Origin: JACJXF01 sp964349045
GTDB taxonomy: Bacteria > Bacteroidota > Bacteroidia > Bacteroidales > GCA-2748055
Assembly: GCA_964349045.1 (NCBI GenBank)
Contig: CAYGFI010000049.1
Coordinates: 1-27,458 of the forward strand
Direction of reading: 5' to 3'
DNA length: 27,458 bases
Shown here: in pieces, positions 14,994-23,214 of the stretch
Layout: the number at the start of each line of letters is the position of its first letter
Position numbering within the stretch: the stretch's first letter is position 1
Notes under the pieces: generated by a model
What the model saw: the letters and a program-made list of their open reading frames with translations, nothing else
What the model was told of the DNA's origin: nothing
Databases searched by the model: none
Program-made: the position numbers and the translations under genes

Positions 14994-17321
14994 ATGGTCA
15001 AATTTTTTAAATCAATTATTCAGTTTTTTCGTGATGAACGTGTAAGAATCACAATAGGGAGTTTTTTTATTCTCCTGGCATTCTATATGTCCATTGCATT
15101 CATTTCCTTTTTGTTCACATGGAAGGCTGACCAGGATTTCATGTGGGAAAAAGTTTTTTCGGGACCGGAAATAACAGTTGATAATAACGCGGGAAAGCTC
15201 GGAGCGTGGTTTTCAACCATCTTTCTGAACCATTGGTTTGGTATAGCCGGATTTCTTTTCCCTTTTATGTTGTTAGTACTTGGTCTCAGTTTTTTCAAAC
15301 TTCATGTATTTAATACCTGGAGAACGTTGAAAATAAGCCTTGCCGGGATTATCCTGCTGTCTGTCAGTCTTGGTTTTATTTTCGGTAAAATAAATGATTT
15401 TTTAGGGAGCGGGCCGGGAGGTGGACATGGTTATTTTATCAGTCAGTGGCTGAATGCCAGTCTTGGTAAAACAGGTACCGGATTTCTGTTATTACTTCTT
15501 ATACTGGGATTTTTAATCTTTTCCTATAAAAATACTCTTCCCTTGTTAAAGAAAATATTCCATAACCTGAATAAAAATCCGGATGCAAGTGGATCTGAAA
15601 ATGAGAATTCTGCTGTTAATAAGAAGGAAACCGAAATTATCATTGAGCCTAAAATTGAAGACGTTGAAATAGAAGAAGAAGTTGAAGAAGACATTTCAAT
15701 TAAACCTGATTTGCATCATACGAAAGAATATCTTCAACCTGAGGCAGAAGATGACTTAGGAATGGACGTTGATCATCCCGGAGAAAACGATCTTATAGAA
15801 AATCCCGATGAGATTCAAAAAGATTATGACCCTACACTGGATCTGTCATCCTACAAGTACCCCCCTTTATCTCTTTTAAAAGATTATGAAGTCGGATCTT
15901 CATCGGTAAGTAATGAAGAACTTATTTCCAATAAGAATAAGATTGTTGAAACCCTCGGTAATTATAAGATTACCATTGATAAGATCAAAGCCACCATTGG
16001 CCCGACCGTCACTTTATATGAAATCGTACCTGCACCGGGAATACGGATTTCTAAAATCAAGAGTCTGGAGGATGATATAGCGCTTAGCTTATCAGCATTA
16101 GGTATTCGTATCATCGCGCCTATACCCGGGCGGGGTACTATTGGGATTGAAGTACCAAATCTGCAGCCCAAAATAGTATCCATGAAGTCTGCCCTGGCGT
16201 CGAAAAAGTTTCAGGAAGAAAATTTTGAGTTACCTGTAGCTCTGGGAAAGACCATCAGCAATGAAACCTATGTTTTCGATCTCACCAGGATGCCACACCT
16301 GTTGGTTGCAGGAGCTACCGGTCAGGGTAAGTCGGTGGGATTAAATGCAATTATTACTTCCCTTCTCTATAAGAAACATCCTTCACAATTAAAGTTTGTA
16401 CTTGTTGATCCGAAGAAAGTGGAGTTGACCCTGTATGCAAAGATTGAGCGCCATTTTCTGGCAAAACTTCCCGATACGGAAGAAGCAATTATTACTGATA
16501 CCCAGAAAGTTATTACCACCTTAAATTCCTTAACAAAAGAGATGGATGACCGTTACACGCTCCTGAAAAATGCTCATGTAAGAAACATTAAGGAATATAA
16601 TGAAAAGTTCATCAAACGTAAACTGAACCCCGATAAAGGTCACCGGTTTTTGCCTTATATTGTTCTGGTCATTGATGAGTTTGCCGATCTGATCATGACA
16701 GCCGGAAGGGAAATAGAAAATCCTATTGCAAGACTTGCCCAACTCGCAAGAGCAATCGGCATTCACCTGATTATTGCTACCCAGCGTCCAACAACAAATA
16801 TCATTACAGGTGTAATAAAAGCTAATTTCCCGGCCCGTATTGCTTTCAGGGTTTTGTCGGTCGTTGATTCAAGAACTATTCTCGATATGTCGGGAGCCAA
16901 CCAGTTGATTGGCCGGGGTGACATGCTGATCTCTGCAGGAAGTGACCCGGTTCGTATACAATGTGCTTTTATCGATACACCCGAGATCGATGCACTCACC
17001 GAATTTATTGGAAATCAAAGAGCCTATCCCACTGCACATATACTTCCTGAAGTTGAAGATGTAACCAGTACAAAAACTGAAGTTGACCTTAAAAAACGTG
17101 ACGTGGAATTTGAAAAGGCTGCCCGCCTGGTTGTGCAATATCAACAGGGATCAACCTCCCTGATTCAAAGAAAACTATCGCTGGGATACAACCGTGCCGG
17201 TCGAATCGTTGATCAGCTCGAAGCTGCAGGAATTCTTGGACCTTTTGAAGGAAGTAAGGCAAGAGATGTTTTAATACAGGATGAAATCAGTTTGGAACAT
17301 ATTTTGAAGGGATTGGAGTAA
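14994..17321 (+). CDS. ftsK: DNA translocase FtsK (SpoIIIE family)
   Basis: An ATP-driven, division-septum-anchored motor that moves chromosome termini and helps resolve dimers. The 775-residue protein has four membrane helices within residues about 20-180. An acidic linker follows (residues about 205-270, rich in E and D). The motor's alpha domain contains LSALGIRIIAPIPGRGTIGI; the RecA-like beta domain has Walker A GATGQGKS at 440-447 and Walker B VLVIDEFADL, with Asp561-Glu562. The C-terminal gamma winged helix (residues about 716-755) has TSLIQRKLSLGYNRAGRIVD, which in the family reads KOPS-type polar sequences and contacts XerD. The linker is short compared with the E. coli protein, as is usual in Bacteroidota. 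A TAACTTTA box at 14962-14969 lies 24 bases before the ATG. LolA follows 11 bases downstream. Confidence 0.96.
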   Translation: MVKFFKSIIQFFRDERVRITIGSFFILLAFYMSIAFISFLFTWKADQDFMWEKVFSGPEITVDNNAGKLGAWFSTIFLNHWFGIAGFLFPFMLLVLGLSFFKLHVFNTWRTLKISLAGIILLSVSLGFIFGKINDFLGSGPGGGHGYFISQWLNASLGKTGTGFLLLLLILGFLIFSYKNTLPLLKKIFHNLNKNPDASGSENENSAVNKKETEIIIEPKIEDVEIEEEVEEDISIKPDLHHTKEYLQPEAEDDLGMDVDHPGENDLIENPDEIQKDYDPTLDLSSYKYPPLSLLKDYEVGSSSVSNEELISNKNKIVETLGNYKITIDKIKATIGPTVTLYEIVPAPGIRISKIKSLEDDIALSLSALGIRIIAPIPGRGTIGIEVPNLQPKIVSMKSALASKKFQEENFELPVALGKTISNETYVFDLTRMPHLLVAGATGQGKSVGLNAIITSLLYKKHPSQLKFVLVDPKKVELTLYAKIERHFLAKLPDTEEAIITDTQKVITTLNSLTKEMDDRYTLLKNAHVRNIKEYNEKFIKRKLNPDKGHRFLPYIVLVIDEFADLIMTAGREIENPIARLAQLARAIGIHLIIATQRPTTNIITGVIKANFPARIAFRVLSVVDSRTILDMSGANQLIGRGDMLISAGSDPVRIQCAFIDTPEIDALTEFIGNQRAYPTAHILPEVEDVTSTKTEVDLKKRDVEFEKAARLVVQYQQGSTSLIQRKLSLGYNRAGRIVDQLEAAGILGPFEGSKARDVLIQDEISLEHILKGLE

Positions 17322-17332
17322 ATATCCTATAT

Positions 17333-17998
17333 ATGAAAATATTATTATTGTTCACATCTATCATAGTCTTAACTAACGGTTATGGTCAGACAATTCCGGA
17401 TGCTTTGGTTCAGGATCCGGCTGCAGAGCCCTATCTGGAGCAGATATCAAAACTTTTCGATACTGATAAAGCGCTTCAGATTGAATTTAAATACGAGGTG
17501 GATTCGCCTGATCCTCCGTCGAAAGTTTCAGATTACGGTTCCATTATAATTAAGGGAGATAATTACAAACTTAAAACGGATGATGGTGAGATGTATTTCA
17601 ACGGCAAAACGCTTTGGGTATATAATGTTGCTGCTACAGAAGTATATAAAAGTATACCGGAAACCGAAAGCATGGACGATATGTTACTCTCTCCCTTCCG
17701 GTTGGTTAAAGATTTCAAAACCTATTACAAATACCGTCTTAAAGAAGAGTTGGTAATTAGCGGTACTTCGTATGTTCAGATAGAGCTTTATCCTAAAGAA
17801 TTAAAAACCAGCTATTCCATTATGAGAGTGCTGGTTAATAAAAAAACGGGGACGTTTTATTCCTTTTCCATGCAACAAAAAAACGGAGTCATTTACACAA
17901 TCTTTTCCAGGGAAATTATAAAAAATGTTAAAATTTCAGAGAGTGCGTTTTCGTGGAATGGGAGCCTGTATCCGGATGTTCTGGAGGTGGAGATGTGA
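17333..17998 (+). CDS. lolA: LolA-like outer-membrane lipoprotein carrier
   Basis: A periplasmic carrier expected to ferry lipoproteins from the inner-membrane LolCDE complex towards the outer membrane. The 221-residue precursor has a Sec signal peptide (LLLFTSIIVLTNGYG, cleavage near residue 18). The mature protein follows the LolA/COG2834 pattern: early QIEFKYEVDSP, a central GSIIIKGDNYKLKTDDGEMY and NGKTLWVYN, then repeated beta strands (YVQIELYPKE, MRVLVNKKTGTFYSFSMQ). It lies 11 bases after ftsK, a pairing often seen in Bacteroidota, and is probably translated from the same mRNA. The reading frame ends 22 bases before the end of the convergent 7TM-HD gene. The family sequence is very divergent, so the assignment rests on length, signal, pattern and neighbourhood. 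Confidence 0.85.
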   Translation: MKILLLFTSIIVLTNGYGQTIPDALVQDPAAEPYLEQISKLFDTDKALQIEFKYEVDSPDPPSKVSDYGSIIIKGDNYKLKTDDGEMYFNGKTLWVYNVAATEVYKSIPETESMDDMLLSPFRLVKDFKTYYKYRLKEELVISGTSYVQIELYPKELKTSYSIMRVLVNKKTGTFYSFSMQQKNGVIYTIFSREIIKNVKISESAFSWNGSLYPDVLEVEM

Positions 17999-18020
17999 GG
18001 AGTTGAACTTTCAACTTTCT

Positions 18021-20162
18021 CTACTCGGGATACTCGATTCTCGGATGATAAATATTAATTAGCTTTTGCTTAAATACCTTTTTAATTTCTTCAATATCGC
18101 GGAAGGTCAGATCGACATTTTCGAACTGAAGATCACTGAACTGCCGGTTTATAATTCCGTCGACCAGACTGTTTATCGTTTCAATATCTATTTTTTTCAG
18201 ACTTCTTGAGGCTGCTTCAATTGAATCGGCCATCATAAGAATTGCAGTTTCTTTCGAGAAAGGACAAGGTCCGGGATAAGTGAATTTGGAAATATCCAAT
18301 TCAGCGCCGGGATATTCTTTCAGGTAGGAACGGTAAAAATACAAAACTGTGGTAGTGCCATGGTGTGTACGGATAAAATCGATAATAACGCCAGGTAATT
18401 TGGCCTTTTGAGCAATTTCAATCCCGCGGGTAACATGAGTAATTATTTTCCCAGCGCTTTGCTCGAAGCTCAGGTTATTGTGAGGATTAAATCCGGAGTT
18501 CAGGTTTTCGATAAAATACATCGGGTCATCGGTTTTGCCTATATCGTGATACAGAGCTCCTGTCCTTACCAGTAGCGGATTCCCTCCCACTTTAAGAACA
18601 GCTTCCTCACAAAGGTTTGCTACCTGAAGTGAATGCTGAAAAGTACCCGGCGCTTTTTCTGCAAGTTTTCGAAGTAAAGGTTGATTGGTATCGGCTAATT
18701 CAACCAGGGTAGCGTCAGAAACAAATCCGAATATTTTCTCGAAAATAAAAATTAAAGGATAGGAAGTCAAAACAAGAAGTGCATTTCCGGAGAACCATGC
18801 ATAATTTATGACATCAATATTCTGGAAGCGTCCTTCCTGCATAAGGGAAATGCCTGAATATACCAGTCCATAGGATACAAAAGTCAGGACAGCTGAAATG
18901 AATAAAATTCCCCTTCGATAATTATTACGCAGGGTAAAAATTGAAACCACACCGGCAATAAAGTTCATAAAAACAAATTCAAAACCGTTGGGAGCGAGGA
19001 ATCCAACAAGCAGGATGACTATGAGGTGGACAAACAAAGCGAGCCTTGCATCATAAAATGTTTTTACAATGATAGGGAGAATGACAAAAGGTACTACATA
19101 CAAAGAAATGGTCTCGTTATGGATGGTCCATTTTGCCATAATGGCCATAATAACCACAAGCATCACAATAAAAAAAGTTTTAACTGCACTATTAAGTACT
19201 TCAATCCGGAAATGGAGCAGGAATAAATAGAGTACAAAAAATGTAATAGCCACAATCACTAACTGCCCCAGAATGATGAGAGAATAATTCCTTTCGATAT
19301 TCGGATTTGTCTCATATTCATGTTTAAGCGATTGCAATAGTAATTGCTTTTCATCGTTTACAACTTCACCTAATGCAATGATCTTCTCACCTGCCTGGAC
19401 CATTCCCTGAGTAAGTGAAAGTTCTTCCATTATGGATTCTTTCATACGCGTGGAAGCAACTTCATCATAAAATAAATTCGCTTCAATATACTCGACAAGG
19501 TCAATGGATTCGATAAAACGGTTTTCCGGAACAACATTACTTTCCAGTATCCCTGCCAATTTATCAATCTGTGCCTTGAGGTTTTCATAAGCGCTTTTCT
19601 GACTAAAAACAGTAGAGGCGGGGCGCACATCAACAGTTTTTCCGGAGATTATGTAAATTACTTCATCCCGGTTCTGAATATTTTCAAGCTGGTAAGGATC
19701 CAGAACAATTCCCTGTGAAAAAATCCGGTTAAGGCCCTCCTCCAGGGCGTTCAGATAGCGATCATGCATCCTCTTTAATTCGTAGGATGAGTATTTTTTT
19801 GTGCCGGAAACTGTAACATCTGCATTCTGGTTATTCAGCACAAATTCGTCCCACTTCCTTTCAAATTCCGGATGAAATTTCTCAGTATTTCTAAAAGCTA
19901 CAAGAGAATCAAGATTAAAATACGGAATAAACCGAAGCATCAGGCTATCTTTTTCTGCCTGTACAACAGCCTCCGGTTTATAAATCGGGTAATTAAAAGG
20001 AGCTACAAGAACACTGTGCATCCATGGTTTACCTTTTTGAAATTCATAGCGGAATTTCCCCTCCCTCGGAAACAAAAACAGAATGATGGCTGCACCTCCT
20101 GAAAAAATCAGAAATAAACGGATGCCCGTAAGAAGGGAATTAAGTTTATGAATAAAGCTCAT
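18021..20162 (-). CDS. 7TM-HD family membrane phosphohydrolase (PgpH/YqfF-like)
   Basis: A membrane enzyme of 713 residues, probably hydrolysing the second messenger cyclic-di-AMP, as PgpH does in Listeria; the activity here is inferred. Residues 10-30 form the first membrane helix. Residues about 40-290 are an extracytoplasmic 7TMR-HDED-type domain. Residues about 292-490 carry a block of hydrophobic helices (LVIVAITFFVLYLFLLHF, FFIVMLVVIMAIMA and others). The cytoplasmic HD domain begins near residue 510 with PGTFQHSLQVANLCEEA and holds the metal-binding His539-Asp540 in YHDIGKTDDP. Later motifs HNNLSFEQSAGKIITHV and IDFIRTHHGTTTVLYF are characteristic of this family. The ATG at 20160-20162 is preceded by a minus-strand TAACTTTA (20188-20195), a plausible -7 box. 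Confidence 0.93.
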   Translation of the reverse strand: MSFIHKLNSLLTGIRLFLIFSGGAAIILFLFPREGKFRYEFQKGKPWMHSVLVAPFNYPIYKPEAVVQAEKDSLMLRFIPYFNLDSLVAFRNTEKFHPEFERKWDEFVLNNQNADVTVSGTKKYSSYELKRMHDRYLNALEEGLNRIFSQGIVLDPYQLENIQNRDEVIYIISGKTVDVRPASTVFSQKSAYENLKAQIDKLAGILESNVVPENRFIESIDLVEYIEANLFYDEVASTRMKESIMEELSLTQGMVQAGEKIIALGEVVNDEKQLLLQSLKHEYETNPNIERNYSLIILGQLVIVAITFFVLYLFLLHFRIEVLNSAVKTFFIVMLVVIMAIMAKWTIHNETISLYVVPFVILPIIVKTFYDARLALFVHLIVILLVGFLAPNGFEFVFMNFIAGVVSIFTLRNNYRRGILFISAVLTFVSYGLVYSGISLMQEGRFQNIDVINYAWFSGNALLVLTSYPLIFIFEKIFGFVSDATLVELADTNQPLLRKLAEKAPGTFQHSLQVANLCEEAVLKVGGNPLLVRTGALYHDIGKTDDPMYFIENLNSGFNPHNNLSFEQSAGKIITHVTRGIEIAQKAKLPGVIIDFIRTHHGTTTVLYFYRSYLKEYPGAELDISKFTYPGPCPFSKETAILMMADSIEAASRSLKKIDIETINSLVDGIINRQFSDLQFENVDLTFRDIEEIKKVFKQKLINIYHPRIEYPE

Positions 20163-20282
20163 GAAGATCAGTTTATTAAAGGCGGATTAAAGTTATGAAA
20201 ATATTTTGTGAGAAACCAAGCCTCCTGTTTTTACATATAACTATTATGTAAACTTCATCAATAATTCAGATAAATGGTAATT

Positions 20283-20397
20283 AGGCTTTTAAGCTGTCAG
20301 GCTATCAGGCTGTCAGACTTTTGGCTTTCAGGTGAAATATAGTTTTTTATATGTTCTTGTGCAAACTGATATCAAGGTCAAACAGCCTGACAACCTT
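20283..20397. repeat. Short tandem GCTGTCAG repeats with an inverted copy
   Basis: Three adjacent 8-bp units read GCTGTCAG (20293-20300), GCTATCAG (20301-20308) and GCTGTCAG (20309-20316), with a related GGCTTTCAGG at 20323-20332. About 70 bases further on, 20383-20391 reads CAGCCTGAC, the inverse of GTCAGGCTG, itself flanked by AAGGT and ACCTT. The arms could pair into a stem-loop. No function is assigned. Confidence 0.6.
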
Positions 20398-20479
20398 AAC
20401 ATATTCTAACACTGAAACTCAAATATTGTTTATGACATATGTGATTTGCTAAATTTACCTGTTTTTTCCGTTAATTCCT

Positions 20480-20487
20480 TATCTTTG
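20480..20487 (+). promoter_or_regulatory. Bacteroidota-type -7 box upstream of the TIM-barrel gene
   Basis: TATCTTTG is an exact match to TAnnTTTG and lies 29 bases before the ATG at 20517. A TTTG at 20445-20448 is too far upstream to be an ideal -33 element. Confidence 0.5.
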
Positions 20488-20516
20488 GTTTTGAGTCAAA
20501 CTCAACTTCTTTTGCC

Positions 20517-21410
20517 ATGAAAATAAACCGGCGTAACTTCATTAGAACTTCAGGATTTGTTACTATTGGTATTTCCGGTTTTCCTTTTAAAGTTTTTGGA
20601 CAGGAAATTAAAACCTATTCTTTTCCCGGTAAAATTGGGATCTGCACAAATATCAGCAATAACGGGATTCTTGCATCAGCAGGGTACTCCTATGTTGAAG
20701 AGGGAGTAAGTGGTTTCCTCATCCCAACAAAATCTGAGGAAGCATTTAATGAAAAACTTGTCCTGCTTAAAAATTCATTAATTCCTGTAGAAGCGTGCAA
20801 TTCTTTTTTGCCGGGGGAGTTAAAATGTGTGGGTCCGGAGACTCAGCATGAAAAAATACTTCAGTTTGTTGAAACTGCTTTCCGCCGGGCTGAACTGGCA
20901 GGGATCAAAACTATTGTTTTCGGAAGCTCCGGCTCCCGGAATATTCCGGATGGATTTAGTGCAGTGGAGGCAAATCAGCAGTTTATTAAACTGTGTAAAC
21001 AAATGGCTCCTATAGCCAAAAAGCATGATGTTGTTGTTTCTCTTGAACCACTAAACAGAGGGGAATGTAATTTTATAAATTCTGTAGCTGAAGGAGGGGA
21101 AATTGTAAAATCAGTAAATCATCCTAATTTCCGGTTACTGGCAGACATTTACCATATGCTAATGGAAAATGAAGGTCCTGAAAACATTATAAAATATGGA
21201 GATCTGCTTTTTCACGTGCATATTGCTGAAAAGGAAGGCAGGGCAGCGCCGGGTGTTCATGGCGAGGATTTTACAGCCTATTTCAAAGCTTTGCAATCTG
21301 TAGGTTATAAAGGAAGAATTTCTATTGAGTGCAGATGGGAAAATCTTGAAAATCAAGCTAAAAGTGCTTTATTCGCCCTGAAAAATCAATTTGAAAATTT
21401 GAGGATTTGA
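20517..21410 (+). CDS. TIM-barrel sugar isomerase/epimerase-like protein with twin-arginine signal
   Basis: A 297-residue protein of the AP-endonuclease-2/xylose-isomerase-like TIM-barrel fold (hydroxypyruvate isomerase-like). The N-terminus has a twin-arginine motif, RRNFIR at 5-10, then a hydrophobic stretch to about residue 28, so it is probably exported folded through Tat. The barrel shows the expected metal-site strands: VVSLEPLNRGECNF (Glu), FRLLADIYHMLMEN (Asp-x-Tyr-His), LLFHVHIAEKEGR (His) and GRISIECRWEN (Glu). In this family a divalent metal at these residues supports aldose-ketose or epimerase chemistry; the substrate cannot be told. The C-terminal residues FENLRI come from an AT-rich tandem repeat that crosses the stop codon. 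A Gfo/Idh/MocA enzyme with its own Tat signal lies downstream, which suggests a joint role in periplasmic sugar modification. Confidence 0.85.
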   Translation: MKINRRNFIRTSGFVTIGISGFPFKVFGQEIKTYSFPGKIGICTNISNNGILASAGYSYVEEGVSGFLIPTKSEEAFNEKLVLLKNSLIPVEACNSFLPGELKCVGPETQHEKILQFVETAFRRAELAGIKTIVFGSSGSRNIPDGFSAVEANQQFIKLCKQMAPIAKKHDVVVSLEPLNRGECNFINSVAEGGEIVKSVNHPNFRLLADIYHMLMENEGPENIIKYGDLLFHVHIAEKEGRAAPGVHGEDFTAYFKALQSVGYKGRISIECRWENLENQAKSALFALKNQFENLRI

Positions 21411-21436
21411 AAATTTGATGATTTGAAAATTTTAGA
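21389..21436 (+). repeat. Tandem 16-bp repeat spanning a stop codon
   Basis: Three consecutive 16-bp units: ATTTGAAAATTTGAGG (21389-21404), ATTTGAAAATTTGATG (21405-21420), and a decaying third copy starting at 21421. The first encodes the end of the TIM-barrel protein and the second contains its TGA stop (21408-21410). Confidence 0.8.
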
Positions 21437-21851
21437 AAATCAGTAAGAATTATGAAAATTACGGTATTGGAAATTTTAAGTGTTTTAATATTAAGGTGTC
21501 CGGTTAAATATTCAAGATTGTTCTGCAAGTCCTGATTATATATTGTCCCTACGGGACTTTGAACAATCGGGGGTTGCTTTATTTTTCTACCGATATTTGA
21601 TCCCTTACGGGATCATCCCGTAGGGATAAAATATTGGTAGTAAACATATTATAAAGAATCCTAAAGTCCCGTAGGGACGAAATATAATTTTAACCGGACA
21701 ATAATGTTTTAATATATTATTTTTAGCGTGAGGGTAAAATTATTTTAATTATCATGGTCACGTCATCACGCGTTACGATTTAAAAAAAAGAACACAATAC
21801 AACAGAACGCTTTTTTGATACTGATTAACTTTATACTATTTAAAAATAATT
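21411..21851. other. 441-base intergenic region holding a palindromic element
   Basis: It begins with the end of a 16-bp tandem repeat, is filled from 21481 to 21715 by a nested-palindrome element (described separately), and ends with an AT-rich stretch. That stretch includes TAACTTTA at 21826-21833, a possible -7 box 18 bases before the next ATG. I saw no coding sequence or RNA gene here. Confidence 0.6.
21481..21715. mobile_element. Putative MITE/REP-like nested palindrome with terminal inverted repeats
   Basis: Perfect 12-bp terminal inverted repeats (21497-21508 TGTCCGGTTAAA and 21689-21700 TTTAACCGGACA) bound a 204-bp element without coding capacity. Within it lie a perfect 16-bp inverted pair (21545-21560 GTCCCTACGGGACTTT and 21663-21678), an 8-bp pair GATTGTTC/GAACAATC (21516-21523 and 21561-21568), and a central hairpin joining CTACCGATATT-like and AATATTGGTAG arms around ATCCC...GGGAT. 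The 11-bp direct repeat TGTTTTAATAT flanks the element at 21481-21491 and 21705-21715, four or five bases outside the terminal repeats, and may mark a target duplication. CCCTACGGG-type palindromes are frequent in Bacteroidota intergenic regions. Lack of a transposase means any mobility depends on one elsewhere. Confidence 0.65.
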
Positions 21852-23204
21852 ATGGAAACAACAAGAAGAGATTTTCTTAAGAAAGCTGCTATAGGTTCTG
21901 CTGCTGTAACTATTGGCGGACTGGGCTTTTCAGCAAAAAGTTATGGTAATATTCCGGGCTCGAACGACAAAATCAGAGTCGGTATACTGGGCTTCTCCAA
22001 TCGCTTTAAAGATTCACTCGGTCCCTCCTTTTTGAAGTATGCCGATGAGATGAATTTTGAGTTTGTTGCTATTGGCGACATCTGGAACCGGCGTCGTACG
22101 GAAGGTCAGAATTGGATCAAAGAGAAAACAGGAAAAGACATTTTTCTGGCCCGTAACTCCGACGAGTTGTGGGAACAAAAGTTGGATGCTGTGATTGTCA
22201 GTACAGCTGATTTCCAGCATGCTCTTCACCTGGCGGAAGCGGTGGAAGCCGGCTGTGATGTATACTGCGAAAAACCTTTTGCCGAAACCATGGATGATGC
22301 CATCCTGGCGCTTAAAGCAGCAAAAAAGAACAAAAAAATTATTCAGATTGGTTCACAGAGAAGAAGCGGACCCAACTATGCCGCCGCGGCTGAATACATT
22401 CAGTCGGGAAAATTCGGAAATATTACCATGGTCGAAATGACATGGAACGTAAACCAGCCCGGGCGCTGGAGGCTTCCTGATTTAATTTCCTCTATTAAAG
22501 AATCAGATACCGACTGGAAAAGATACCTGATGAACCGTCCCCACGAGCCCTGGGATCCACGTAAATACTGCGAATACCGGTTATTCTGGCCCTATTCTTC
22601 CGGAATACCCGGGCAGTGGATGTCGCACCAGATTGACACTGTAAACTGGTTCTCCGGGCTTTCGCATCCCCGCTCTGTTGCAGCGAACGGTGGAATATAT
22701 ATGTGGAAAGATGGCAGGAAAAACTACGACACGATGACAGCGGTGTTCGATTATGGTGCATTTGATAAACCAGATGAAGGATTCCAGGTACTTTATTCAT
22801 CCCGCATGCATAATTCTTCAGGAGGTACGAAAGAGTGGTATTTCTCCAATGGAGGTAAACTTGATTTGGATAGCAATAAGGTGAGTTCTGAAGGTGGAAT
22901 GCAGGAAAGAGAAGCTTCAGCTATGAAAATGAAGGCTAATCTTCTTGAAACATTTGAATTGCCGCAAATTAAGGCTGAATCGGGTGTAAGTATGGGTTCT
23001 GATCCCCTTACGGATGTACATATGAAAAACTGGATGCAGTGCGTAAGAGATAAAAATCCCGCCACCCATGCACCGATTGAAGTGGGATACAATCATTCCA
23101 TTGCAAATATTATGGTGACCGCCTCCCTGCATACAGGACAAAGAGCGGTTTTTGACCCTAAAATCCAACAGGTGATGGCCGGGGGGAAGGTTTTTAAATA
23201 CTAG
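21852..23204 (+). CDS. Gfo/Idh/MocA-family oxidoreductase with twin-arginine signal
   Basis: A 450-residue NAD(P)-dependent oxidoreductase-like protein. Residues 5-10 are RRDFLK, a good twin-arginine motif, followed by a hydrophobic stretch to about residue 30, so the protein is probably exported by Tat. The Rossmann part starts at about residue 41 with IRVGILGFSNRFKDSLG, a loosened form of the usual GxGxxG loop. The catalytic-site signature CEKPFAET has Glu140-Lys141-Pro142, the lysine being conserved in the family. The C-terminal alpha/beta domain includes MSHQIDTVNWFSG, whose His/Asp are typical of the substrate pocket. Secreted members in Bacteroidota often act on glycosides, some hydrolysing alpha-N-acetylgalactosamine or similar bonds via bound NAD; which reaction applies is unknown. 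The palindromic element lies between it and the TIM-barrel gene. The NlpC/P60 gene follows after 10 bases. Confidence 0.92.
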   Translation: METTRRDFLKKAAIGSAAVTIGGLGFSAKSYGNIPGSNDKIRVGILGFSNRFKDSLGPSFLKYADEMNFEFVAIGDIWNRRRTEGQNWIKEKTGKDIFLARNSDELWEQKLDAVIVSTADFQHALHLAEAVEAGCDVYCEKPFAETMDDAILALKAAKKNKKIIQIGSQRRSGPNYAAAAEYIQSGKFGNITMVEMTWNVNQPGRWRLPDLISSIKESDTDWKRYLMNRPHEPWDPRKYCEYRLFWPYSSGIPGQWMSHQIDTVNWFSGLSHPRSVAANGGIYMWKDGRKNYDTMTAVFDYGAFDKPDEGFQVLYSSRMHNSSGGTKEWYFSNGGKLDLDSNKVSSEGGMQEREASAMKMKANLLETFELPQIKAESGVSMGSDPLTDVHMKNWMQCVRDKNPATHAPIEVGYNHSIANIMVTASLHTGQRAVFDPKIQQVMAGGKVFKY

Positions 23205-23214
23205 AATCTAATAG

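Larger units (their letters stand above)
20163..20516. other. 354-base divergent intergenic region
   Basis: It holds the promoter-side sequence of the 7TM-HD gene, a cluster of short GCTGTCAG repeats with an inverted partner (described separately), and the TATCTTTG box of the TIM-barrel gene. I saw no coding stretch or RNA gene in the remainder, which is AT-rich. Confidence 0.6.

Noticed and set aside
18001..18016. AGTTGA/TCAACT hairpin between lolA and the 7TM-HD gene as a terminator
   Set aside because: A six-base AT-rich stem with no T run on either strand is too weak to call.
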